From contig JALHUQ010000086.1 in the NCBI GenBank assembly GCA_022866645.1, positions 1 to 5,512 on the forward strand: a DNA stretch of 5,512 nucleotides, in the 5' to 3' direction. A model generated the notes under the pieces. That model made no database searches, was not told the origin of the DNA, and saw only the letters and a list, made by a program, of their open reading frames with translations. The translations under genes and the position numbers were made by a program. Below are positions 1 through 5,512 of the stretch, piece by piece. Positions within the stretch are counted from its first letter, which is position 1. Every line of letters starts with the position of its first letter. This DNA comes from Woeseiaceae bacterium (GTDB lineage Bacteria > Pseudomonadota > Gammaproteobacteria > Steroidobacterales > Woeseiaceae).

Positions 1-826
1 AGAAACGCCGAAGGACACAACGCAAGGAAAAAGCGAGACCTTCAGCGAACTGCAGCCGAAGGCTAGCCTCGCCTATAACTTCCACGAGGGATTGCTCGGT
101 TACGTGACTGTTGGCAAAGGTTACCGCGCAGGTGGCTTCAACAACCTTGCACCAGGAAGCAATTTCATGCCCGGTTTCGATAAGGAATCGCTCATCAGTT
201 ACGAGACAGGCCTGAAGGGCACCGCTTTCGGTGGACGCATGCGTGGCGGCTTGTCGCTGTTTCTAATCGACTATGACGACCAACAATACTTTTTGTTCGA
301 CCAGACGGGCACGCAGGCAAACATCAACGTCAAGAAAAGCGAGATCGCCGGCGGCGAACTTGAGATCACCGCACTACCAATCGATTCTCTGCAACTGAAT
401 TTCGCCGTGGGCTTTACTGACAGCGAGATCAAGGAGTACGAGGACATCCCCGGAGTATTGGTCCCGGCGAGTGAAATTATCGGCCGCGAAGTGCCGGGCG
501 CTCCGATTTGGACTTTGAATCTGTCGGCACAGCACACGAAAACACTAAGCAATGATCTACGACTTGTCAGCCGCATCGATTATGAACATCGTGGCAAAAC
601 CTACTGGACACTCGATAACCTCGACACCCAACCTGCCTACGACCTGACAAACCTGAGCGTCGCTCTGGAAAAAGAGCGCTGGTCAACCAGGCTGTACGTA
701 GAGAACGTGTTCGACGAGGACTATATCGAGTGGTTTTTCGCCGCGCGATTTATCGGATTACCAGCCGATATCGCATGGCCGAGCAAGCCGAGGCAAGTGG
801 GTCTGGAGTTTTCAATCCGATATTAA
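1..826 (+). CDS. TonB-dependent receptor, C-terminal beta-barrel part (5' truncated by window edge)
   Basis: This is the C-terminal end of an outer-membrane TonB-dependent receptor, a family that imports scarce ligands such as iron chelates, vitamins or glycans using the proton-motive force passed on by TonB-ExbB-ExbD. The frame is open from base 2, so an internal ATG or TTG start is not needed; 274 residues are visible against roughly 700-900 for a whole receptor. The plug domain and TonB box lie upstream of the window. Visible barrel signatures are FSELQPKASLAY followed by YVTVGKGYRAGGFNN (about residues 14-48), the strand GREVPGAPIWTLNLS (about 161-175), and the near-terminal YVENVFDEDY (232-241), which is the usual N-x-F-D-x-x-Y element. 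The protein ends in PRQVGLEFSIRY; the final aromatic residue fits a C-terminal BAM insertion signal, although Phe is commoner than Tyr. The ligand cannot be read from this fragment. The neighbouring gene is convergent, so it is not in this operon. Confidence 0.93.
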   Translation, partial: ETPKDTTQGKSETFSELQPKASLAYNFHEGLLGYVTVGKGYRAGGFNNLAPGSNFMPGFDKESLISYETGLKGTAFGGRMRGGLSLFLIDYDDQQYFLFDQTGTQANINVKKSEIAGGELEITALPIDSLQLNFAVGFTDSEIKEYEDIPGVLVPASEIIGREVPGAPIWTLNLSAQHTKTLSNDLRLVSRIDYEHRGKTYWTLDNLDTQPAYDLTNLSVALEKERWSTRLYVENVFDEDYIEWFFAARFIGLPADIAWPSKPRQVGLEFSIRY

Positions 827-847
827 AGTTCTGTAATGATCAGGACT
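827..847. terminator. possible weak hairpin between convergent genes
   Basis: Directly after the receptor stop codon, AGTTCTG (827-833) can pair with CAGGACT (841-847) around the 7-base loop TAATGAT. One pair is G-U in the plus-strand RNA, and the stem can gain one A-U pair from 826/848. In the minus-strand RNA the same position is a C-A mismatch, but there the stem is followed by CTTTAAT, a short U-run. The stem is not GC-rich, and the plus-strand 3' side has no U-tract. It may be a weak or bidirectional terminator in the 27-bp gap between the two convergent stops, or simply chance. Confidence 0.25.
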
Positions 848-853
848 TGCTGC

Positions 854-1648
854 TTAGTCTCGAATAAGCGGCCAAAACAACTGCCGCGCTGCACTGACGG
901 GCTGCAGGTTTTCCACGCCATACTTCTCCGGATAGCGGCGTGTTATTCGAGCAGTGCCGAATAGCACGTCCCAGAAGAACAGCAGGTTTCCGTAATTGCC
1001 TTTGTAGTGCGTAACACCGTCTGCGAGGTGTCGGCCATGATGTGCCGAGTGGGTAGACGGCGTGGAGATGACTCGCTCAACGACCCACATGAGCGGCGAC
1101 AACCATGCGCGCCGGTATAAGGGCCTGTCCCATTTGAGATCGGAATGCGCTCCGCAAATAACCAGCAACTTCACAACGATGTAATACGCATAGACCGTGC
1201 CCAGACCGAAATAGATCAGCGCACCGGAAAACCAGATCCCGGGCATCAAAAGGTAGTAGAAAAGATTGTTGCGATAGACGATCCGGATACTCATGTATTC
1301 CGCGTCATGGTGTGGGCGGTGCAACTCATAGAGCCACTTGACGTTGTGCGTAAGGCGATGCTGCCAGTACTGCATCATGTCATCAAAGATGAGGAACAGG
1401 CCTATCTGAGCCAGTACCGGCCAATTCGCGAGACTGTTCTGTTGTGCCGGAAACAGAGCCGCAGCCAGCAATCCACCGCAAAGCAGCACGAACGGCTGCG
1501 TGAATATCAACAGGATCAATGAGCTGACCGCTTCGACAATGCCATCTTTTCGCTGCTGGCCGGCCTTGTGAAAGAGATCGGTGCGAAGAAATTCCGCCGT
1601 CGCAAACACCGCGAATATCAGCAGGATGGCGATGATTTCCGGTTTCAT
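854..1648 (-). CDS. sterol desaturase / fatty acid hydroxylase superfamily membrane protein
   Basis: This is a predicted di-iron integral-membrane oxygenase of the fatty acid hydroxylase superfamily, which hydroxylates, desaturates or cleaves lipids and sterols at the cytoplasmic membrane. Counting from the ATG at 1648 (264 residues), the three histidine clusters are present: HRLTH (97-101), HRPHH (110-114) and HSAHH (200-204), with extra conserved-looking His168 and His207. The spacing HR-x2-H-x8-H-x2-HH is typical. Hydrophobic segments lie near residues 4-22, 40-66, 78-91 and 129-167. The C-terminal NYGNLLFFWDVLFGT is also characteristic of the family. A TTG nine codons upstream (1675) is an alternative start with a poorly spaced AGGG. 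I prefer the ATG because the first hydrophobic helix then begins almost at once, though its own ribosome site (AGAG, about 8 bases upstream) is weak. The substrate is unknown. No reductase or ferredoxin partner gene is adjacent. It is transcribed away from the divergent MFS gene. Confidence 0.9.
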   Translation of the reverse strand: MKPEIIAILLIFAVFATAEFLRTDLFHKAGQQRKDGIVEAVSSLILLIFTQPFVLLCGGLLAAALFPAQQNSLANWPVLAQIGLFLIFDDMMQYWQHRLTHNVKWLYELHRPHHDAEYMSIRIVYRNNLFYYLLMPGIWFSGALIYFGLGTVYAYYIVVKLLVICGAHSDLKWDRPLYRRAWLSPLMWVVERVISTPSTHSAHHGRHLADGVTHYKGNYGNLLFFWDVLFGTARITRRYPEKYGVENLQPVSAARQLFWPLIRD

Positions 1649-1745
1649 CAGTAACACTCTGTCATCGGTAGCCAACCGACAGTACCCTATTTCCCTGTTA
1701 GGATTAAATCATTAATTTCGAAACCCATGTTCTTATCAGGTACCC
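1649..1745. promoter_or_regulatory. divergent intergenic region, desaturase / MFS transporter
   Basis: These 97 bp separate two divergently transcribed genes, so promoters for both probably lie here. I see no convincing -35/-10 pair in either direction. Visible elements are a 5-bp inverted repeat TCGGT-AGCCA-ACCGA (1665-1679), an AT-rich core at 1701-1718, and an 8-bp palindrome TTTCGAAA (1716-1723). None matches an operator I can name. If the upstream TTG start of the desaturase were used, the first repeat would fall partly inside coding sequence. Confidence 0.35.
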
Positions 1746-2906
1746 GTGTTAACTAATCGTAAACGCAGCCTGTTCGCTGTCATTGTATCGATGGTCGTCG
1801 TCAATCTGGTCTATGGGCTGACCTTGCCATTGTTGTCGATCGTGCTCGATTCTCAGGGAATCAGCAAAACCGTTATCGGTCTGAGTATCGTCGCTCAGGC
1901 GAGCGCCGGCGTCTTGCTTGCGCCGCTAATTCCGCGGCTGATTATTCGTGCCGGTGCGGCTCGAGTGATGCAAGGTGCCGCCCTGCTCGCCGCCGGAACT
2001 TTGATAGCTCTGGGATTGTTTCAGGATGTGTACCTGTGGTTCCCTTTACGATTTCTCCTGGGCGCGTCGGCGGCAATGCTGTGGTCAGCCAGTGAATCCG
2101 TCATCAACGAACTTGCCGCGGAAAACTGGCGTGGGCGGATCATCGGTATTTACGGATCCGCCGGAGCAGCGGGGTTCGCACTCGGTCCGCTCGTCCTGCT
2201 CGTCACTGGAACTAACGGTCTCCTGCCGTTTGTTGTAACCGCGATATTTGTCGTCGCCGCCAGCCTGCCGCTGTTCTGGTTGGGCCGCGAGGCCAAAGCC
2301 GATGGCGGTGATCTGCATGTGAGCTTGCGTCGAATCTTCAGGCTCGTCCCGCACATCATGCTTCTGAACTTCTCGTACGCCGCGGCCGTCGAGTCATTCA
2401 TCGCGTTCTTTCCACTGTTTGGCATTCATATTGGACTTGGGGAGGCCCGCAGCCTGTCGCTGCTGACGACCTTTGCGTTGGGCGGCGTGGTCTTGTTGTT
2501 GCCACTGGGCTGGCTGGCCGATCACATGCAGCGACACAAATTATTGCTCGCATGCATCGTCTTCACGATCATCGGCTTTTTTATCCTGCCCGAGCTGGTT
2601 TCGCACAGCGTTGGCGGACCGGCATTCGCGTTCGTGTTGGGAGGTGTGGAAGGCATGATCTACACGCTCGGCATGGTCCTCCTCGGGCAGAGATTTCGGG
2701 GCACTGAACTCGCTGCGGCAACCGTTTTGTACACCGGCATGTGGGGCGCCGGAACCATGATCGGCCCGTTGATTGTCGGCGCGAGTATGGATGTGCTGGG
2801 CGACCAGTCCATGCCATATTTGATCGCGATGATTTACGTCATCTATTTGCCAGTTTTCTTAATCGCCAGACGCCGACAATCCAGAATCTGGCCAGTTAAA
2901 TCTTAA
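1746..2906 (+). CDS. MFS transporter, YcaD-like, 12 predicted helices
   Basis: This is a major facilitator superfamily secondary transporter of the inner membrane, 386 residues, a usual length for a 12-helix member. Two six-helix halves are joined by a charged cytoplasmic loop near residues 180-198. The first half carries RFLLG (102-106) and AAMLWSASES (109-118), then WRGR (128-131) and a Gly/Ala-rich helix ending FALGP (144-148). This pattern recalls the uncharacterised E. coli YcaD group as I remember it, not as an alignment. The second half contains the motif-A-like GWLADHMQRHK (255-265) and GMWGAGTMIGP (331-341). The start is GTG at 1746, with AGG at 1738-1740 five bases upstream. It leaves a basic cytoplasmic tail (TNRKRS) before helix 1, which fits MFS topology; the ATG at 1791 would cut into helix 1. 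The substrate is unknown; drug or metabolite export is possible. The stop overlaps the stop of the convergent TPR gene. Confidence 0.9.
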   Translation: MLTNRKRSLFAVIVSMVVVNLVYGLTLPLLSIVLDSQGISKTVIGLSIVAQASAGVLLAPLIPRLIIRAGAARVMQGAALLAAGTLIALGLFQDVYLWFPLRFLLGASAAMLWSASESVINELAAENWRGRIIGIYGSAGAAGFALGPLVLLVTGTNGLLPFVVTAIFVVAASLPLFWLGREAKADGGDLHVSLRRIFRLVPHIMLLNFSYAAAVESFIAFFPLFGIHIGLGEARSLSLLTTFALGGVVLLLPLGWLADHMQRHKLLLACIVFTIIGFFILPELVSHSVGGPAFAFVLGGVEGMIYTLGMVLLGQRFRGTELAAATVLYTGMWGAGTMIGPLIVGASMDVLGDQSMPYLIAMIYVIYLPVFLIARRRQSRIWPVKS

Positions 2907-4720
2907 GGCCTGCCGCACTCGAAGTCGTCCTCACCCACAGCCTTACACTGAGGTGGAAACCCCCGCGCCTGCCAATATTCGTACACGCCCGACTCACGAA
3001 TGACCTTCTTGAAGTAAGGCGTACGACGAAATTCTTCAGCGTCCGGATGCCATGCTTCATACACCGCGTCCCTCGGATTAGTGGCCATTTCCTCGTACGC
3101 ATGAAACGTCAAGAATAACGATGGCAAGGGCCACAAATTTACTCCGTTACCGGCCTGCCGTTCCCAATCCTTCAGCCGTGCGTATCCGGCACTGTTGTCT
3201 GCATTTGGATTTTCGATTGCCCGTATCCACTCGATCAGGGGTGCGCCGACCCGTGCCAATTTTCCGTCCGCGATGTTCAAAGCGAGATAGCGATGGCCGG
3301 TGCGCACGTAGGTAGACACGAAATCAGTGCTAATGGAATTGAAGTTGTGCTCAAGCGTTTCGTTGTGCAGCTTGAGTGCTATCTCTGTCTCGCCCTTTTG
3401 CAGGTACACAAGCGCCATATGTTGTTTGCAATTATCGTAACCCGGGTCGAGCTCCAGACACTGCTGAAGAGCGGCAATACTCTCGTCCAAAAAGCCGTTC
3501 GCATACAGGCGCAAGCCCAGCCATAACCACGCGGTCGTGTTCTTGGGGTCTTTCTCCAGCGACCTGTTCAAATAATCCATAGCGCTGACCATGTCGAGGT
3601 CAACATCAGACGCCAATGAACCCAACACTGCCAGTGGCATCGACAATTCGGGGTTCAGCAACAGAGCTTTCTCCGCAGCCTCTTTTGCGGATTTTCCATG
3701 ATCGATGCCATCGAAAGCGAGCCAGTCGTCGGCAACCGTTTCAACCGCGGCCAGACCCTCCCATGCTCGCGCAAAATTCGGGTCCAGTTCGATCGCCTTT
3801 CGAAACAAACGAATACTCTCTGGCAAATCCTGGCGCTTGATGAATAGCTCCCTCGCCGCGAGATACATTTCATAGGCATCGAGGTTCTCGGTTGCTGCTT
3901 CAACAGTAACGACCTTGTTGCCGCCCATTCCGAGCTTGCCCGTTAACGCGTCAACAATCGCGTTAGCGATCTCGTCCTGGATCGCGAAGATGTCGACGAG
4001 CTCGCGATCGAAGTTTTCAGACCACAAATGTCGGTCAGTGCCGGCCTCAATAAGCTGTGCGGTAATGCGGATGCGATCGCCATCCTTGCGCACACTGCCC
4101 TCAAGTACGTGGCCGACATTGAGCGCCTTCGAAATCTCGGGGATCCCCAATGTTGAACCGCGGTAGGCAAATGACGACGTACGGGAGGCAACACGCAAGT
4201 CGTCAACGCGGACGAGCAGGTTCAAAAGCTCCTCGGACAGGCCATCGGTAAAATACTGCTGATCCTGACCCTGGCTCAAATCCGCAAATGGCAAAACAGC
4301 AATAGATTGATCATCGGTCACCGGTGTCACTTCGGCAGCAGCATCAACCACTGCGAGCTCGTCGGTGACGGACGCTTCCGGAATCAGTCGATCAGCGACC
4401 AGACCCGCGATGGCGAGCACCAACAAAACAATGATGAGTGTGTTGATCTTCTTGCCGGTATCCGGCGTGACGGACTGCGAACGATCGATGTCGACTTCAC
4501 GTTTGAGGCCGTCGGGAGTCATCTCGTAGACCCAGGAAAAAATCAGAACCGGAAAGAACCCCAGCATCAGCAACATGATGACGAGCGAACCCGCAAACTC
4601 CGGCACCGGCATCAGCGACGACAGCACATCGGTAAACTGCATTAGCAACCATGCGGCCACCAGATACAGCACACCTACCCGGAATACGTTACGACGCTTA
4701 AGCTCTTGAATTAAAGACAT
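2903..4720 (-). CDS. membrane-anchored TolB-like / TPR repeat protein
   Basis: This 605-residue protein has the following layout from the ATG at 4720: a basic N-terminus MSLIQELKRRNVFRVG; hydrophobic segments near 15-30, 45-64 and 93-109; a linker MTPDGLKRE (67-75); a TolB-like domain of the COG5616 kind (about 138-260, opening SIAVLPFADLS and containing YFTDGLSEELLNLL and VLEGSVRKDGDRIRITAQL); and TPR-like helices (about 284-445, for example SIRLFRKAIELDP and SIAALQQCLELDP). In related proteins this module often follows an adenylate cyclase or winged-helix domain; here neither is present, so it is probably a scaffold or sensor, not an enzyme. By the positive-inside rule the TolB-like and TPR parts should be periplasmic. 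All four cysteines lie in the C-terminal half, at 421/431 and 592/602, which would suit disulfides. A TTG at 4741 would add seven residues, but the ribosome site favours 4720. Specific function unknown. Confidence 0.9.
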   Translation of the reverse strand: MSLIQELKRRNVFRVGVLYLVAAWLLMQFTDVLSSLMPVPEFAGSLVIMLLMLGFFPVLIFSWVYEMTPDGLKREVDIDRSQSVTPDTGKKINTLIIVLLVLAIAGLVADRLIPEASVTDELAVVDAAAEVTPVTDDQSIAVLPFADLSQGQDQQYFTDGLSEELLNLLVRVDDLRVASRTSSFAYRGSTLGIPEISKALNVGHVLEGSVRKDGDRIRITAQLIEAGTDRHLWSENFDRELVDIFAIQDEIANAIVDALTGKLGMGGNKVVTVEAATENLDAYEMYLAARELFIKRQDLPESIRLFRKAIELDPNFARAWEGLAAVETVADDWLAFDGIDHGKSAKEAAEKALLLNPELSMPLAVLGSLASDVDLDMVSAMDYLNRSLEKDPKNTTAWLWLGLRLYANGFLDESIAALQQCLELDPGYDNCKQHMALVYLQKGETEIALKLHNETLEHNFNSISTDFVSTYVRTGHRYLALNIADGKLARVGAPLIEWIRAIENPNADNSAGYARLKDWERQAGNGVNLWPLPSLFLTFHAYEEMATNPRDAVYEAWHPDAEEFRRTPYFKKVIRESGVYEYWQARGFPPQCKAVGEDDFECGRP

Positions 4721-4821
4721 TTGAGTCCTGAGTAGCGGCAAGTTGTTGTTGTTATTAATTTTTCTTGCGGGATTCTCGCATAAACGGGTCTGTCAGCGCG
4801 AGTACTGTAGAATACGGCAAC
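4721..4821. promoter_or_regulatory. divergent intergenic region, TPR gene / small membrane gene
   Basis: This 101-bp spacer between divergent genes must hold at least the TPR-gene promoter. It contains a short GTT tandem run (four copies, 4742-4753) leading into an AT-rich stretch to about 4765, a likely melting or upstream-element region. The best plus-strand -10-like hexamer is CATAAA (4779-4784), but no good -35 stands 16-18 bases before it. A TAGAAT at 4808-4813 is too close to the ATG at 4822 unless the mRNA has almost no leader. I cannot assign a promoter in either direction with confidence. Confidence 0.35.
4726..4729 (-). promoter_or_regulatory. Shine-Dalgarno AGGA that decides the TPR-gene start
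   Basis: On the minus strand AGGA lies five bases before the ATG at 4720-4718, a near-ideal distance. It falls inside the extension that would result from starting at the TTG at 4741. This, together with the family-like N-terminus MSLIQELKRRN, supports the shorter 605-residue protein. Confidence 0.7.
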
Positions 4822-5049
4822 ATGACAGACTCAACAGACAAGCCCATACCCCTACTTCTGTGGCCCTTCTACGCGATCTGGCGCTTGCTGACCTTTATCC
4901 TGAGTGTCGTCGGTCGCCTGCTTTGTTCGATTTTAGGTATAGCACTCATGGTTGCCGGCGTCATAATTACCATGAGTGTTGTTGGGGCGCCGTTAGGGAT
5001 TCCGCTGGCGTCGCTTGGGTTCTTGCTTTTGATTCGGGCGCTGTTCTGA
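4822..5049 (+). CDS. small glycine-rich hydrophobic membrane protein, function unknown
   Basis: This is a 75-residue protein with a short polar N-terminus (MTDSTDKP), an aromatic amphipathic or membrane-entering stretch LLLWPFYAIWRLLTFIL (about 11-27), and two hydrophobic helices (about 33-53 and 54-71). The helices are linked by the Gly/Pro-rich VVGAPLGIPL (53-62), and the protein ends in LLLIRALF. Short proteins with this G-x-P-L/I-G-x-P-L turn and a terminal R-x-L-F are common in bacterial genomes, but I know of no established function. The ATG at 4822 is preferred over an in-frame TTG at 4765, because the hydrophobic core is complete without the 19 extra polar residues. No strong Shine-Dalgarno precedes the ATG, so the start is moderately certain. 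The downstream barrel gene is on the same strand 154 bp away and may or may not share its transcript. Confidence 0.72.
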   Translation: MTDSTDKPIPLLLWPFYAIWRLLTFILSVVGRLLCSILGIALMVAGVIITMSVVGAPLGIPLASLGFLLLIRALF

Positions 5050-5096
5050 GTACCGATCTGTATTGTGGCAACTCGGTTCAGCAGCCATTCACGATT

Positions 5097-5112
5097 GTTA
5101 TTAGACAATAAC
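5097..5112. repeat. short perfect inverted repeat in the 154-bp gap before the barrel gene
   Basis: GTTATT (5097-5102) and AATAAC (5107-5112) form a perfect 6-bp inverted repeat around AGAC. An alternative register pairs ATTGT (5094-5098) with ACAAT (5105-5109). The stem is AT-rich with no following U-tract, so it is a poor terminator; a protein-binding site or chance is equally possible. The rest of the gap (5050-5203) shows another short inverted repeat, GCGCG/CGCGC (5159-5163 and 5173-5177), but no recognisable promoter. Confidence 0.25.
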
Positions 5113-5203
5113 CGTGCGCATCAAAAAACTGTGACCTGCAACACGATTCTGTTTGTGGGCGCGACTAGCATGCGCGCTACTTGGGCAACAACTGGAGAAC
5201 ACA

Positions 5204-5512
5204 ATGTTTCGTTCATCATTAGTACTACTGCTACTCGTGTCAGCGGCTTCGGCCAGCGCGGAAGGCTTTGACTACAACTATATTCAGCTCAACTACGGCA
5301 CTATCGAATTCGACGATGTCAACGTCGATGGCGACGGCGTTGGCTTGTCCAGATCCTTCGCTATTAATCCGGACTGGCATGTGTTCGGCGCCTACCAGGC
5401 CGCGGGCCTCGATTTCGGTATTGATGCCACAACATTTGGCGCCGGCATCGGATACAACACGGAGCTGTCACCGGTCCTTGACGCGTACGCTCGATTTTCC
5501 TATCAGTACGTC
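5204..5512 (+). CDS. outer-membrane beta-barrel family protein, N-terminal part (3' truncated by window edge)
   Basis: An open frame of 103 codons starts at ATG 5204 and runs off the end of the window. GGAG (5194-5197) lies six bases before the ATG, a good ribosome site. Residues 1-19 (MFRSSLVLLLLVSAASASA) are a classical Sec signal peptide with an A-S-A cleavage site before Glu20. The mature part shows alternating polar and aromatic/hydrophobic strands separated by turns: FDYNYIQLNYGTIEF, a short acidic DDVNVDGDGVG, then LSRSFAINPDWHVFGAYQ, FGAGIGYNTELSPVLDAYARFSYQYV. This is the pattern of small 8- to 10-stranded outer-membrane barrels of the porin/OmpA-like group. The acidic turn could bind a cation, but that is speculation. 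The exact family and total length cannot be judged because the C-terminus is missing. Confidence 0.85.
   Translation, partial: MFRSSLVLLLLVSAASASAEGFDYNYIQLNYGTIEFDDVNVDGDGVGLSRSFAINPDWHVFGAYQAAGLDFGIDATTFGAGIGYNTELSPVLDAYARFSYQYV

Noticed and set aside
1145..1522. Open frame of 125 codons on the plus strand, opposite the desaturase gene
   Set aside because: It lies wholly inside a gene with clear histidine motifs on the other strand, and its translation is charged and low in hydrophobic core with no recognisable domain. It is a shadow frame.
2085..2425. Overlapping minus-strand open frames inside the MFS gene
   Set aside because: They are antisense to well-supported transmembrane coding sequence and give low-complexity, non-family-like proteins.
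4307..4645. Open frame of 112 codons on the plus strand, opposite the TPR gene
   Set aside because: It is antisense to the membrane and linker part of the TPR protein. The product is His/Gln/Arg-rich without a recognisable fold, and it has no supporting ribosome site that I could identify.
4808..4813. TAGAAT as a -10 element for the small membrane gene
   Set aside because: It is eight bases from the ATG and has no reasonable -35 at 16-18 bases upstream, so it would need a nearly leaderless transcript.
5130..5145. TGTGA followed by ACACG, resembling a CRP/FNR-type half-site pair
   Set aside because: Only the left half matches the CRP consensus; the right half departs from TCACA, and no promoter is recognisable next to it.
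5065..5271. Plus-strand open frame of 68 codons overlapping the start of the barrel gene
   Set aside because: It is out of frame with the signal-peptide gene beginning at 5204, has no domain or good ribosome site, and competes with a much better supported start.
1..5512. Search for mobile elements, CRISPR repeats, tRNA genes and defence genes
   Set aside because: No transposase or integrase coding sequence, long terminal inverted repeats, regularly spaced direct repeats or cloverleaf-like sequence was seen; the window reads as ordinary chromosomal envelope-related genes.

Overview
The window looks like ordinary chromosome from a Gram-negative bacterium, most likely a marine or sediment gammaproteobacterium. 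The evidence is a TonB-dependent outer-membrane receptor, a second outer-membrane barrel precursor with a classical signal peptide, and a membrane-anchored TolB-like/TPR protein. That last protein has an N-terminus (MSLIQELKRRNVFRVG) of a type I associate with environmental gammaproteobacteria. The lineage is an inference from gene content, because no rRNA or housekeeping marker is present. Base composition looks moderately GC-rich and even throughout. I see no insertion sequence, tRNA, CRISPR array or other mark of recent transfer.

Layout, left to right: (1) positions 1-826, plus strand: C-terminal 274 residues of a TonB-dependent receptor whose 5' part lies outside the window. (2) 854-1648, minus strand: a sterol desaturase/fatty acid hydroxylase superfamily membrane enzyme, convergent with the receptor across a 27-bp gap that holds a small hairpin. 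(3) 1746-2906, plus strand: a 12-helix MFS transporter resembling the YcaD group, divergent from the desaturase. (4) 2903-4720, minus strand: a 605-residue three-helix membrane protein with a TolB-like domain and TPR repeats; its stop codon overlaps the transporter's stop codon on the opposite strand inside one TTAA. (5) 4822-5049, plus strand: a 75-residue glycine-rich membrane protein, divergent from the TPR gene. (6) 5204-5512, plus strand: the first 103 codons of an outer-membrane beta-barrel protein, cut by the window edge.

The genes alternate in strand, so apart from the last two they cannot share an operon. The common theme is the cell envelope: every predicted product is a membrane or outer-membrane protein. 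The receptor, the desaturase-like enzyme and the transporter could in principle take up, modify and export a lipid-like compound, but nothing in the sequence beyond adjacency supports this.

I did not find a convincing new system. The points most worth a second look are the paired cysteines and predicted periplasmic placement of the TolB-like/TPR protein, the unassigned small membrane protein, and the shared TTAA stop. Four of the six genes need a decision about the start codon or are cut by a window edge. Coordinates given are the choices best supported by Shine-Dalgarno spacing and family N-termini.
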